Below, piece after piece: positions 29,329 to 37,447 of a stretch of DNA of 45,567 nt. Where the stretch lies: positions 1 to 45,567 of the forward strand of contig JAQBUI010000031.1 in assembly GCA_027624035.1 (NCBI GenBank). Direction: 5' to 3'. The DNA is from Pseudomonadota bacterium (GTDB lineage Bacteria > Pseudomonadota > Gammaproteobacteria > Pseudomonadales > Azotimanducaceae). The first letter of the stretch is position 1. Every line of letters begins with the position of its first letter. The translations under genes were made by a program, and so were the position numbers. The notes below the pieces were generated by a model that saw only the letters and a program-made list of their open reading frames with translations, was not told the DNA's origin and ran no database searches.

Positions 29329-30546
29329 ATGATTCGGGGTATTTGGTTCCTGACATTGATCATCCATGGCCTGGTCGCCGCAGGAGCCACCAGCGAGCCC
29401 GGGCGCACGACGCAATCGTTCGAGGAAGTATCCGGGTCGACCCAGTCAGGCAAGCGACCGATCGTGAAGGGCCCTGGATGCGTTGCGGGTGATTGTCGCA
29501 ATGGTCACGGTACCTGGCACTACGATGGCGATCTGCTGGGTCAGTCCTACGAAGGGTCCTGGCTTGATGGGCGCCGCCACGGCGAAGGCACGCAGATCTA
29601 TGCCGGTGGAAACCGGTACACTGGTGCCTGGCGCGAGGACCGACGGAGCGGGCATGGGGTCTTTATTCATTCCGCCGGTCATCGTTACGAGGGTCAATGG
29701 TTCGATGATCAGCCTCATGGACCGGGCAGCTTCGTTCATGCGGCAGGCAACCGCTACAGGGGACAATGGCACCAGGGCGTTCAACAGGGCCAGGGAACAC
29801 TGTACATGGCGAACGGTGGTCACTACACAGGTGCCTGGGTAAACGGGCGTCAGCAGGGCGAGGGCATACGCCTCTATCCCAATGGTGATACCTACCAGGG
29901 TGGCTTCAACGACGGCCGGCACCACGGTTTCGGCGTGTTCATGGAGAAAACCACCGGTCATCGCTATGAGGGCCAATGGCAGGATGGAGTCCGACACGGC
30001 GAAGGTACCCTCTTTTATGTCAATGGCACACGCTATGAGGGCCCCTGGCGGGACGGTAGTCAGCACGGGGAAGGCACCTTCTACTTCACCGATGGTGATC
30101 GACATGTGGGACAGTATCGGAACGGCCAGCGTGACGGAATGGGGGTTTACTATTTTGCGAGCGGTGACCGCTATATTGGCGAGTACGAGGACCATCGCAA
30201 GCACGGTAACGGTTCGTACTACTATGCCAACGGAGAACGGTACGAGGGGCAGTATGTCCAGGGAAGCAAGCAGGGTGAAGGAGAGTATCGCTTCTATGAC
30301 GGAAGCCGTTACCGGGGACAGTGGCATGGAGACGCTGCCCACGGTCACGGGGTCATTCGGTTTGCCAGTGGGGTCTGCTTTGAAGGCCAGTGGCGTGAAG
30401 GAGAAAAGAGTGGCCCCGGGCGACTGCACAGATCAGGCGACATCATTCAGGGTATCTGGCAGGGCGACGAACTGACCGAGGCCCGACGAATTGACATCTC
30501 AGCGTTTCCGCCGCAACAGACCTGCGCGGGAATCGCGGCTGACTAG
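29329..30546 (+). CDS. Secreted MORN-repeat protein
   Basis: The 405-residue protein has a signal peptide (MIRGIWFLTLIIHGLVAAGA) and a short linker, then about 14 MORN repeats of 23 residues from residue 58 to 385. Typical units are NRYTGAWREDRRSGHG, HRYEGQWFDDQPHGPG and ERYEGQYVQGSKQGEG. A Cys-rich stretch precedes the repeats. MORN arrays form beta-hairpin stacks that bind proteins or lipids, and no enzyme domain is attached. The partner is unknown. The two genes on the opposite strand beyond it are also exported or membrane proteins. A foldback repeat follows 40 bases after the stop. Confidence 0.85.
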   Translation: MIRGIWFLTLIIHGLVAAGATSEPGRTTQSFEEVSGSTQSGKRPIVKGPGCVAGDCRNGHGTWHYDGDLLGQSYEGSWLDGRRHGEGTQIYAGGNRYTGAWREDRRSGHGVFIHSAGHRYEGQWFDDQPHGPGSFVHAAGNRYRGQWHQGVQQGQGTLYMANGGHYTGAWVNGRQQGEGIRLYPNGDTYQGGFNDGRHHGFGVFMEKTTGHRYEGQWQDGVRHGEGTLFYVNGTRYEGPWRDGSQHGEGTFYFTDGDRHVGQYRNGQRDGMGVYYFASGDRYIGEYEDHRKHGNGSYYYANGERYEGQYVQGSKQGEGEYRFYDGSRYRGQWHGDAAHGHGVIRFASGVCFEGQWREGEKSGPGRLHRSGDIIQGIWQGDELTEARRIDISAFPPQQTCAGIAAD

Positions 30547-30560
30547 CGACGAAAGAGGTT

Positions 30561-30593
30561 CAACCTCCGATTAAGGTCTTTTTCCGCGATAGC
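30561..30593. mobile_element. Decayed left end of the MITE
   Basis: CAACCTCCGATTAAGG then TCTTTTTCCGCGATAGC repeats the left end of the MITE at 22968, with a perfect match over TCTTTTTCCGCGATAGC. The similarity stops exactly where the foldback element begins. The right end is not found nearby. Confidence 0.65.
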
Positions 30594-30785
30594 CAGTTCC
30601 TGTCGCGAAAGTACCGGTATGAGTCCAGTCGCGGTGACATTCCAATATTGTTGTTCAGAAATCAATAGGTTGGAAGGAACTAGCCACCACGGTGTCGAGT
30701 TTCCGGACAGGAACTGGCCAGTTCCTTCCAACCTTTGTTGTCGCCGCGTTCCCGCCCATAGCGGTACTTTCAGGATGGAACTAGC
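30590..30785. repeat. Foldback element with nested inverted repeats
   Basis: The outer arms (about 30590-30622 and 30753-30785) pair over AGCCAGTTCC...CGAAAGTACCGGTATG and its complement. The inner arms GGTTGGAAGGAACTAGCC (30668-30685) and GGCCAGTTCCTTCCAACC (30716-30733) match 17/18 with a 30-base loop. A perfect palindrome, AGGAACTGGCCAGTTCCT, lies at 30709-30726. GGAACTRGC or its complement occurs repeatedly. The element lies between the convergent MORN gene and the next gene, and its right end includes that gene's TAG stop. There is no coding capacity. Confidence 0.75.
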
Positions 30786-31533
30786 TTGCGCTTGAGGCCG
30801 GTTCCCTTCCGAGAACAGGAGGACTCACGCTGCGTTTGCTTCGGCGAGCATGGGTGACCACGTCGTTGACATAGTCCTGAACCAGTCCCGGGTCCTGGCC
30901 GAACGCATCACCGCTCAAAATCTGACCCTGCATGACGCTCTCTACCAGCAGCGCGCGTCCATCGGACCCGGTGGCCTCAATGATGCTGAAGCCGACTGCG
31001 ATGATCTCATCGTACAGGTCAGGCGATGCTTCGGTGAGGGCGGCGGCCAGAAGGTCGGCAGCGTATTCTATTGGCCTGGAGTTCAGACAGGCGGAAAGTA
31101 TGGTCTCGACATCCGCACGCGCTGCCATGGCGGAACCGACGACAGCCTTTACCTGGGGTAACGTCAGGGAGGTCCTGCACTGGCTGGCCACGGCCGAGGC
31201 ATCGGCTCCTGCGCTGAGCGCCGCATTGACCACCGAGCGGACGCTCCCTGGCGACAGGGCGACTGCAGCCTCGATGATTTCAGCGCTGTACTCAGGTGAG
31301 CCAGCAATCAGGCGGGTGACGATGGACTCCATTGGCTCCTGGTTTATCAGGGCGGACTGAATCACCTCAAGCAGGGGACGGTCGTCCACTCGAATATGAA
31401 CCGGCAGGGAATAGGCGCCCACGCTGACGAGCAGTAGCGCCGCGACGGTCACGGCGTGAAGCCTGCTGATAACACCTGTCTGCTGAAATCGCACGATCAG
31501 CGTGGCTCCGAAGACTGTTTTGATTGTTGACAA
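30781..31533 (-). CDS. Exported or membrane-anchored helical protein, unknown
   Basis: The 250-residue protein has one N-terminal hydrophobic segment at about residues 26-42 (LHAVTVAALLLVSVGAYSLP), which may be a signal anchor. The rest is alanine-rich and helical, with repeated segments such as SAEIIEAAVALSPGSVRSVV, NAALSAGADASAVASQC, VVGSAMAARADVETILSACL and DLLAAALTEASPDLYDEII, which look like short helical repeats. I do not recognise a family. Its start overlaps the gene upstream by 37 bases, so the two are probably co-transcribed. Its stop is inside the foldback element. Confidence 0.6.
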   Translation of the reverse strand: MSTIKTVFGATLIVRFQQTGVISRLHAVTVAALLLVSVGAYSLPVHIRVDDRPLLEVIQSALINQEPMESIVTRLIAGSPEYSAEIIEAAVALSPGSVRSVVNAALSAGADASAVASQCRTSLTLPQVKAVVGSAMAARADVETILSACLNSRPIEYAADLLAAALTEASPDLYDEIIAVGFSIIEATGSDGRALLVESVMQGQILSGDAFGQDPGLVQDYVNDVVTHARRSKRSVSPPVLGREPASSAS

Positions 31534-32180
31534 TATATTGCGCCTGCTGCAACAGGATTCAAGTGCCGGCAGACGGGCGTCATGAAATGCCGGTCAAGGA
31601 GTATCTGCGCACTGTCAGGGCGAAGCCAGTTTGAGGCATTGGACAGCGAATTGATGGCGATCTGCATCACAATATCCCGCGCTGGCGGGCTCAGAAACGC
31701 CCATGCATCGGTGCCGCCATCAATGATCAGATGGGCCGTGACTGGCTCCCATGGGCCGAGGCCAGCGGCGATTTGCAGGGCATCCATGAATTCTGCGTCA
31801 TATTCACCGAGCCGGCCCTTGAGGGTGAACGTGGCTGCCCAGTGCTCGGCGACGGCGGGTTGCAGTGATGTCAGCCTCCGAGTCTCTTCAAGCGCGTTCA
31901 CCAGGTCATCGGTATCGCCCCGGGTTTGGTATCGGTCGATGTACCATTGGCTGAGGGCGGCAGAGGGAGGGGGATACCACGGCGCGATGTGGGCGGCGGT
32001 GCGAATGTTTCGTTCGCTGGAGGTCACGCCGGGCCCTGCTCCATCGACCTGCAGGACGAGTAACGACGCAGCCAGTATGACTGCGGACTGCCACACTGTG
32101 ACAAGGAGCGTGGTCAGAACAGCGATCTGCAAAGAGAACCGCGGCAGGCTACTGATCAATGCTCGAATGGTGATGTTCAT
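31497..32180 (-). CDS. Membrane-anchored protein of unknown function
   Basis: The 227-residue protein has an N-terminal membrane segment at about residues 15-45 (IAVLTTLLVTVWQSAVILAA), then a soluble part. The middle (ALSQWYIDRYQTRGDTDDLV; LTSLQPAVAEHWAATFTLKG) recalls TPR-like helix pairs and the pattern seen in some envelope-polysaccharide accessory proteins, but I cannot name it. I chose the ATG at 32180; a TTG at 32222 would add 14 residues. It overlaps the next gene by 37 bases. The divergent recA lies 450 bases away. Confidence 0.5.
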   Translation of the reverse strand: MNITIRALISSLPRFSLQIAVLTTLLVTVWQSAVILAASLLVLQVDGAGPGVTSSERNIRTAAHIAPWYPPPSAALSQWYIDRYQTRGDTDDLVNALEETRRLTSLQPAVAEHWAATFTLKGRLGEYDAEFMDALQIAAGLGPWEPVTAHLIIDGGTDAWAFLSPPARDIVMQIAINSLSNASNWLRPDSAQILLDRHFMTPVCRHLNPVAAGAIYCQQSKQSSEPR

Positions 32181-32385
32181 ACCCGGACGTACCAGCCCCG
32201 TCCTGAACTCCTGCCAGGGCAAGCCCTGGTACCAGAGTCGCAGCCTCCTGCGGGTGGAATGCCTACGCGGTCATGGGTCAACCGCCACTGGTTCCAGCCG
32301 AGGCGGGTCGTTAGATTGAATGGGTAGGGCTGGGGGTCAAATTGTGAAAAAAGCATTTGGTGTTTCATCCAGAATATGGATAATA

Positions 32386-32401
32386 CTGTCTAAATATACA
32401 G
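32386..32401 (+). promoter_or_regulatory. LexA (SOS) box of recA
   Basis: CTGTCTAAATATACAG is a perfect CTGT-N8-ACAG site with flanking TA, in the context TACTGTCTAAATATACAGTT. It lies about 230 bases upstream of the recA start, so recA should be induced by DNA damage. It is 205 bases from the divergent gene on the minus strand. Confidence 0.9.
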
Positions 32402-32405
32402 TTAA

Positions 32406-32502
32406 AGGCCCAGTCTAACAGGCCGGTCTCAACAGGCCAGTCCAAACAGGATACTCTAGACGGGATAATCTAGACGGGAAGTCTGTCCGAGACAATCTAC
32501 CC
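32406..32502. repeat. 14-base imperfect tandem array in the recA leader
   Basis: About seven units of roughly 14 bases are phased from 32406: AGGCCCAGTCTAAC, AGGCCGGTCTCAAC, AGGCCAGTCCAAAC, AGGATACTCTAGAC, GGGATAATCTAGAC, then two shorter or more diverged units. The array lies between the LexA box and the recA start, so it is in the leader RNA. Confidence 0.7.
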
Positions 32503-32510
32503 GATTTACA

Positions 32511-32580
32511 CAAGAGACAAGAGATTCACACAAGAGACAAAAGATTCACACAAGAGACAAGAGATTCACACAAGAGAGAG
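32511..32580. repeat. 20-base tandem array in the recA leader
   Basis: Three near-identical 20-base units (CAAGAGACAAGAGATTCACA, the second with one G to A change) and one half unit follow in phase from 32511 to 32580. They end about 50 bases before the recA ATG. The array is purine-rich, so it would give an unstructured leader. It is distinct from the 14-base array just upstream. Confidence 0.92.
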
Positions 32581-32632
32581 TCGTCGAATGCGTAAAACAG
32601 AAACCAGATCAGAATCAAAAATAGGGGGAGTC

Positions 32633-33706
32633 ATGGCACAAACTGACGAAAACAAGGAAAAGGCACTCAGCGCAGCACTGTCACAGATAGAACGGCAGTT
32701 CGGCAAGGGCGCGATGATGCGCCTGGGAGACTCACCCCAGGAGAAGATACCATCCATTTCCACCGGTTCGCTGGGGCTGGATGTTGCCCTGGGTATTGGT
32801 GGCCTGCCCCGTGGGCGGATCGTCGAGATCTATGGCCCGGAGTCGTCCGGCAAGACCACATTGACTCTACAGGTTATTGCAGAGTGCCAGCGCAACGGTG
32901 GTACCTGTGCATTTGTGGACGCGGAGCATGCGCTCGATCCCCTGTATGCGCGGAATCTTGGCGTCAACATCGACGACTTGCTGGTGTCCCAGCCGGATAC
33001 CGGAGAGCAGGCGCTTGAAATCTGCGACATGATCGTGCGTTCCGGTGCGGTGGATGTGGTGATTGTTGATTCCGTGGCAGCACTGACGCCCAAAGCCGAA
33101 ATTGAAGGGGAGATGGGTGACCATCACGTAGGCCTGCAGGCTCGTCTGATGAGTCAGGCACTGCGTAAAATGGCTGCGAATATCAAGAATTCGAATACCC
33201 TGGTGGTGTTCATCAATCAGATCCGGATGAAGATTGGTGTGATGTTCGGCAGCCCGGAGACCACAACCGGTGGCAATGCCCTGAAGTTCTACTCATCGGT
33301 GCGTCTGGACATCCGGCGCATTGGTTCGGTCAAGGATGGCGATGAAGTGGTGGGCAATGAGACCCGGGTCAAGGTCATCAAGAATAAGGTGGCACCACCG
33401 TTCAAACAGGCAGAATTCCAGATCCTTTACGGGACTGGAATCTACCGGCTGGGCGAGGTCATTGACCTTGGCGTGCAGCAGGGACTGATCGACAAGGCAG
33501 GTGCCTGGTATAGCTACAAGAGTGATCGGATCGGTCAAGGCAAGAAGAATGCTGCGGATTATCTGGCGGAAAATCCCAAGACTGCGCAGGAAATCGAGAA
33601 GCAGATTCGCGTGAAGCTGCTGGGATTGGTTGACGATACTGTGGCCACCTCTGGGGCAGACGACGATGACGATGTCGTCAATGTGACACCCATCAGTTCG
33701 AACTAA
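32633..33706 (+). CDS. recA: Recombinase RecA
   Basis: RecA forms the strand-exchange filament and triggers LexA cleavage. The 357-residue protein has Walker [31 protein letters not shown] (Walker B region), the L1 and L2 loop regions ([45 protein letters not shown]) and an acidic C-terminus (DDDDD stretch). The ATG at 32633 has AGGGGGAG before it; an upstream frame from 32588 adds 15 residues with no match. It is controlled by a perfect LexA box at 32386. Its stop overlaps recX by one base. Confidence 0.98.
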   Translation: MAQTDENKEKALSAALSQIERQFGKGAMMRLGDSPQEKIPSISTGSLGLDVALGIGGLPRGRIVEIYGPESSGKTTLTLQVIAECQRNGGTCAFVDAEHALDPLYARNLGVNIDDLLVSQPDTGEQALEICDMIVRSGAVDVVIVDSVAALTPKAEIEGEMGDHHVGLQARLMSQALRKMAANIKNSNTLVVFINQIRMKIGVMFGSPETTTGGNALKFYSSVRLDIRRIGSVKDGDEVVGNETRVKVIKNKVAPPFKQAEFQILYGTGIYRLGEVIDLGVQQGLIDKAGAWYSYKSDRIGQGKKNAADYLAENPKTAQEIEKQIRVKLLGLVDDTVATSGADDDDDVVNVTPISSN

Positions 33707-34491
33707 TGTCTGATGTTCGTCGGTCTGATATCCGTCGCGCCGCAATGGACCTGTTGGCAAGACGGGAGCATTCCGTTCAGGAACTGCAGAATAAGCTGAA
33801 GCGTCGATTTTCTTCGGCCGGCCAGCCATCAGGGCGCGGTAATGACGCGGACGTGTCGCAGGCAGTCGCGGCGAAGCGTCACGCCAACACTGCCATGTCA
33901 GCCGCATCCGAGAGGTCTGGCACTTCAGCAAGGTCGGGCGACCATGGGTACCAGGGATCCTCTGAACCGGGAGACCCGGTCAAGGCGGCGGCTGCGGACC
34001 TTGCAAGGATGATGGCGCGAACAGCTTCAACCGGCCTTGCAGGAAAGTCTTCAAAGGCGCCTCCAAAAGAGCCTTCAGCCAGCAAGTCAGGCTCCGTCAG
34101 GTCTGCTCCGCCGGATGGCGGCGGTCGCGAGACAGGTGAACTGGAACGGGCAGCGTCGTTGGAAGCGCTGATCGAAAGTGAAGTGCGTGCCCTTGAGAAG
34201 GAGGGCCTGCAGAGTGATGATCGGCTGGCGGAGGCATTCGTCCGGGCCCGGGTGAGTCGGGGGCAGGGCCCGATAAAGATTCGCGCTGAGTTGCGGGCCA
34301 AGGGCGTGGATGATGCCAGGATTTCGGAGGCCCTTGAGGCGTGTGCGATCGACTGGTACGAGCAGGCGTCGGCCGTGGCCGAGAAGCGTTTCGGGCTGAT
34401 GCCGCCTGCCGATGCAAGGGAGCGGGCGAAGCGAAGCCGGTTTCTGCAGCAGCGGGGTTTTTCATTCGATCAGATCAGCGCGCTTTATTAG
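33706..34491 (+). CDS. recX: RecX, regulator of RecA, with long insertion
   Basis: RecX blocks RecA filament extension. The 261-residue protein is about 100 residues longer than the usual 150-165. The N-terminal helix LLARREHSVQELQNKLKRRF and the C-terminal parts EKEGLQSDDRLAEAFVRAR and SRGQGPIKIRAELRAKGV fit the family. Between residues about 36 and 145 lies a Ser/Ala/Gly-rich, low-complexity stretch with no predicted fold. The ATG at 33706 overlaps the recA TAA as TAATG, so translation is coupled. The tail RFLQQRGFSFDQI is typical. The gene shares the recA SOS control. Confidence 0.9.
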   Translation: MSDVRRSDIRRAAMDLLARREHSVQELQNKLKRRFSSAGQPSGRGNDADVSQAVAAKRHANTAMSAASERSGTSARSGDHGYQGSSEPGDPVKAAAADLARMMARTASTGLAGKSSKAPPKEPSASKSGSVRSAPPDGGGRETGELERAASLEALIESEVRALEKEGLQSDDRLAEAFVRARVSRGQGPIKIRAELRAKGVDDARISEALEACAIDWYEQASAVAEKRFGLMPPADARERAKRSRFLQQRGFSFDQISALY

Positions 34492-34671
34492 GGGCTATCA
34501 GAAGCTATTAGAGGCTGCCTGCCACTACGGGCCCCGATCGAGGGTTGCCCTGAACGATCCCGTGAACGTCCGGATGGACGCCTCGCCTGACCATAGCCAC
34601 GTTGAACCCGTATCCAGGACCTCGTGCAGTCAAAGCGTATTTGCGGGTGTCGTGTGTGTTTGGTCTGGGCT

Positions 34672-34700
34672 GACGAAAATTTCAATTGATCAGAGGTTCT
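34672..34700. mobile_element. Decayed right end of the MITE
   Basis: GACGAAAATTTCAATTGATC followed by AGAGGTTCTC resembles the right end of the MITE at 23080-23108 (CAATTGATCAGAG is identical; the last bases differ). The left end is missing upstream. It lies in the leader region of alaS. Confidence 0.6.
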
Positions 34701-34765
34701 CCCGGTATTTATTGATCCCGGCATTTTAGGTATCGTTACCGGCCTTGCTTTTCGAGTGAACTTCC

Positions 34766-37375
34766 ATGGACAGCCGCGCCTTGCGCACCGCCTTTCTCGA
34801 CTATTTCGCGAGCCGGGGTCATCAGATTGTCGAGTCTTCATCCCTGGTGCCGGGCGATGATCCGACGTTGTTGTTCACAAACGCCGGAATGGTTCAGTTC
34901 AAAGAGGCGCTCGCGCAGCGTGAACGTCGTGGCTACGTCCGGGCGGCCAGTTGTCAGCGTTGCGTGCGAGCTGGCGGTAAGCACAACGACCTGGACAATG
35001 TGGGCTATACAGCCCGCCACCATACCTTCTTTGAGATGCTCGGAAACTTCAGCTTTGGTGACTACTTTAAAGAAGACGCCATTCGATATGCCTGGGAGTT
35101 CCTTACCGACGTCATTGGCCTGCCTGCCGAACGGCTTTGGGTCACCGTTCACGTCGACGACGACGAGGCAGAGCGAATCTGGCGTGAGGACATTGGCTTT
35201 GATCCGAATCGGATCACCCGACTGGGGGATGATGATAATTTCTGGACGATGGGAGACACGGGTCCCTGTGGTCCGAGTTCAGAGATCTTTTACGATCATG
35301 GGCCAGATGTCCCAGGTGGTCCTCCAGGGTCGCCGGATGGTGAACTGGACCGTTATGTGGAAATCTGGAACCTTGTTTTTACCCAGTTCGACCGGGATGC
35401 GGATGGCACGTTGACGCCATTGCCAAGGCCCAGTGTCGATACGGGAATGGGGCTCGAACGTCTCGCTGCAATCATGCAGAACGTCCACGACAACTACGAC
35501 ATCGACATCTTCATGGCGCTCCGTCGGGAGGCGGCGAAACTGCTCGATTGCAGTGATCTGGCCGAGCCCTCGCTGAAGGTGATCGCAGATCATGTCCGGT
35601 CGGCCTCGTTTCTGATTGCCGATGGCGTACTGCCCTCCAATGGCGGTCGGGGTTACGTTATGCGCCGAATCATCCGACGGGCTCTGCGCCATGGCCACAA
35701 GCTTCAGGCCCGGGGGCCGTTCTTCCACAAGCTGGTTGGCACCCTGGTCGAGCAAATGGGTGAAGCGTATCCGCTACTGGTCGGAACCCGGGGCCAGATT
35801 GAGCGAATCCTGCTGAAGGAGGAACAGCAGTTTGAAATCACGCTGGATCAAGGCATGCGTATGTTTGGCGAGGCTGTAAGGGATCTGTCAGGCAGCGAAA
35901 TCCCGGGTGACGTGGTGTTCAAACTCTATGACACGTACGGTTTTCCCGTAGATTTGACGGAGGACATCGCCAGAGAGCGTCACCTGTCACTGGACATGGC
36001 TGGTTTTGAACGTGCCATGTCGCAACAAAAGGAGCGTGCCAGAGCCGCGAGCAAGTTTGCTGCAGAAGAACTGACAGGTCTCAATCTGACGTTCAACACC
36101 AGGTTTACAGGCTATGAGGGACTAACCGGTGAAGGCAAGGTGCTTGCTGTGTTTCGGGGGGAGCAGTCTCTCGATCGAATCAACGAAGGGGAGCAGGCCC
36201 TGCTGGTACTGGACAGCACACCATTTTATGCCGAATCCGGAGGGCAGGTCGGGGATGTCGGGCGTCTTCTTGGCAATGGTGTGACGGTCGATGTTGTCAA
36301 TACGATGATCGACGGCGATACGATCGTCCATCGCGTAACGGTCGTCGAGGGTTCGGTGACGCCTGGCGATGTGTTGTCCGGGGAAGTCGACAGTTCACTG
36401 CGCGGAGCGACTCGTCTGAATCACTCAGCGACCCATCTGCTGCATAGCGCGTTACGGGAAATCCTCGGCGTGCACGTCAATCAGCGTGGCTCCCTGGTCG
36501 ACCCGGATCGACTGAGGTTTGACTTTTCGCACTTTGAAGCCGTGACCGACGATGAGTTGAATGCGATTGAACGACGGGTGAACGAAGAGATACGCCGCAA
36601 TACCGAGATCACAACGGAGGTGCTGGACCTCGAAGAAGCCAGGTCAAGGGGCGCCATGGCGCTCTTTGGTGAGAAGTACTCGGAGAAGGTCCGCGTTCTC
36701 ACGATGGGCGATGGCTTCTCTATAGAACTCTGCGGTGGTACTCATGCCTCCCGAACCGGTGATATCGGTCTGTTCCAGATCGTCAATCAGACGGGTGTCG
36801 CCTCCGGCGTCCGCCGCATTGAGGCCGTGACTGGCGGGCACGCGATCGATTACGTGGACGATCTGGAGACCACGGTGACCCAGGCCCAGGCATTGCTCCG
36901 GTCTGACCGTGGCGGATTGATCGTAAAACTGGGCCAGCTTCTTGATGCGAACAAGCAGCTCGAGAAGCAGGTCAACGAATTGAACAGCAAGCTGGCGAGC
37001 GGCGCGGGCGGTGACCTCGCTGATGCTGCGGTCGACCTGGGAGGGGCTAAACTGCTGGTCGAGCGAATGGAGGGTGCCAATGCGAAGAGTCTCCCCGATG
37101 CTCTGGATCGGCTCAAGAACAAGCTCGGTAGCGGTGTTGTCGTACTCGCAACGGTCAACGGCGAACGGGTTGGTCTGATTGCGGGCGTGACCCAGGACCT
37201 GACGGACCGGATCAGCGCAGCGGAGCTTGTCAACCACGTCGCGGCTCAGGTCGGCGGCAAGGGCGGGGGCAGACCCGACATGGCCCAGGCCGGAGGCAGC
37301 GACGTGGCAGCATTGCCCGCTGCCCTCGATAGCGTGCGTGCGTTCGTTGAACAGCACTTGAACGATTCAGATTAG
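34766..37375 (+). CDS. alaS: Alanyl-tRNA synthetase
   Basis: AlaRS charges tRNA-Ala and edits mischarged Ser and Gly. The 869-residue protein opens with RTAFLDYFASRGHQIV and PTLLFTNAGMVQFK (motif 1/2 region) and continues with GDTGPCGPSSEI and GMGLERLAAIMQ. The editing domain has the HSATHLLHSALR zinc-ligand motif and CGGTHASRTGDIG. The C-terminal C-Ala domain ends with GGKGGGRPDMAQAGG. The ATG at 34766 is the only good one; the leader holds a MITE end. It is in the standard place after recX. Confidence 0.97.
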   Translation: MDSRALRTAFLDYFASRGHQIVESSSLVPGDDPTLLFTNAGMVQFKEALAQRERRGYVRAASCQRCVRAGGKHNDLDNVGYTARHHTFFEMLGNFSFGDYFKEDAIRYAWEFLTDVIGLPAERLWVTVHVDDDEAERIWREDIGFDPNRITRLGDDDNFWTMGDTGPCGPSSEIFYDHGPDVPGGPPGSPDGELDRYVEIWNLVFTQFDRDADGTLTPLPRPSVDTGMGLERLAAIMQNVHDNYDIDIFMALRREAAKLLDCSDLAEPSLKVIADHVRSASFLIADGVLPSNGGRGYVMRRIIRRALRHGHKLQARGPFFHKLVGTLVEQMGEAYPLLVGTRGQIERILLKEEQQFEITLDQGMRMFGEAVRDLSGSEIPGDVVFKLYDTYGFPVDLTEDIARERHLSLDMAGFERAMSQQKERARAASKFAAEELTGLNLTFNTRFTGYEGLTGEGKVLAVFRGEQSLDRINEGEQALLVLDSTPFYAESGGQVGDVGRLLGNGVTVDVVNTMIDGDTIVHRVTVVEGSVTPGDVLSGEVDSSLRGATRLNHSATHLLHSALREILGVHVNQRGSLVDPDRLRFDFSHFEAVTDDELNAIERRVNEEIRRNTEITTEVLDLEEARSRGAMALFGEKYSEKVRVLTMGDGFSIELCGGTHASRTGDIGLFQIVNQTGVASGVRRIEAVTGGHAIDYVDDLETTVTQAQALLRSDRGGLIVKLGQLLDANKQLEKQVNELNSKLASGAGGDLADAAVDLGGAKLLVERMEGANAKSLPDALDRLKNKLGSGVVVLATVNGERVGLIAGVTQDLTDRISAAELVNHVAAQVGGKGGGRPDMAQAGGSDVAALPAALDSVRAFVEQHLNDSD

Positions 37376-37447
37376 CTGATCTTCAGCATTCACAAGTGAC
37401 CGTTTTTTCTGTTTAATGGCGACCTTTTTCCCCTGGGGGGTAGACCC

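Noticed and set aside
29446..30429. Minus-strand frame of 327 codons opposite the MORN gene
   Set aside because: The MORN protein's repeated composition explains the open antisense frame. The product is a repetitive hydrophobic string with no domain.
32406..32580. CRISPR-like or transposon array before recA
   Set aside because: Units are short and contiguous with no spacers; it is a minisatellite in a leader.
34753..34766. Reverse-strand match to repeat B (CATGGAAGTTCACT) at the alaS start
   Set aside because: It is 14 bases, overlaps a normal start region, and lacks the core of the repeat.
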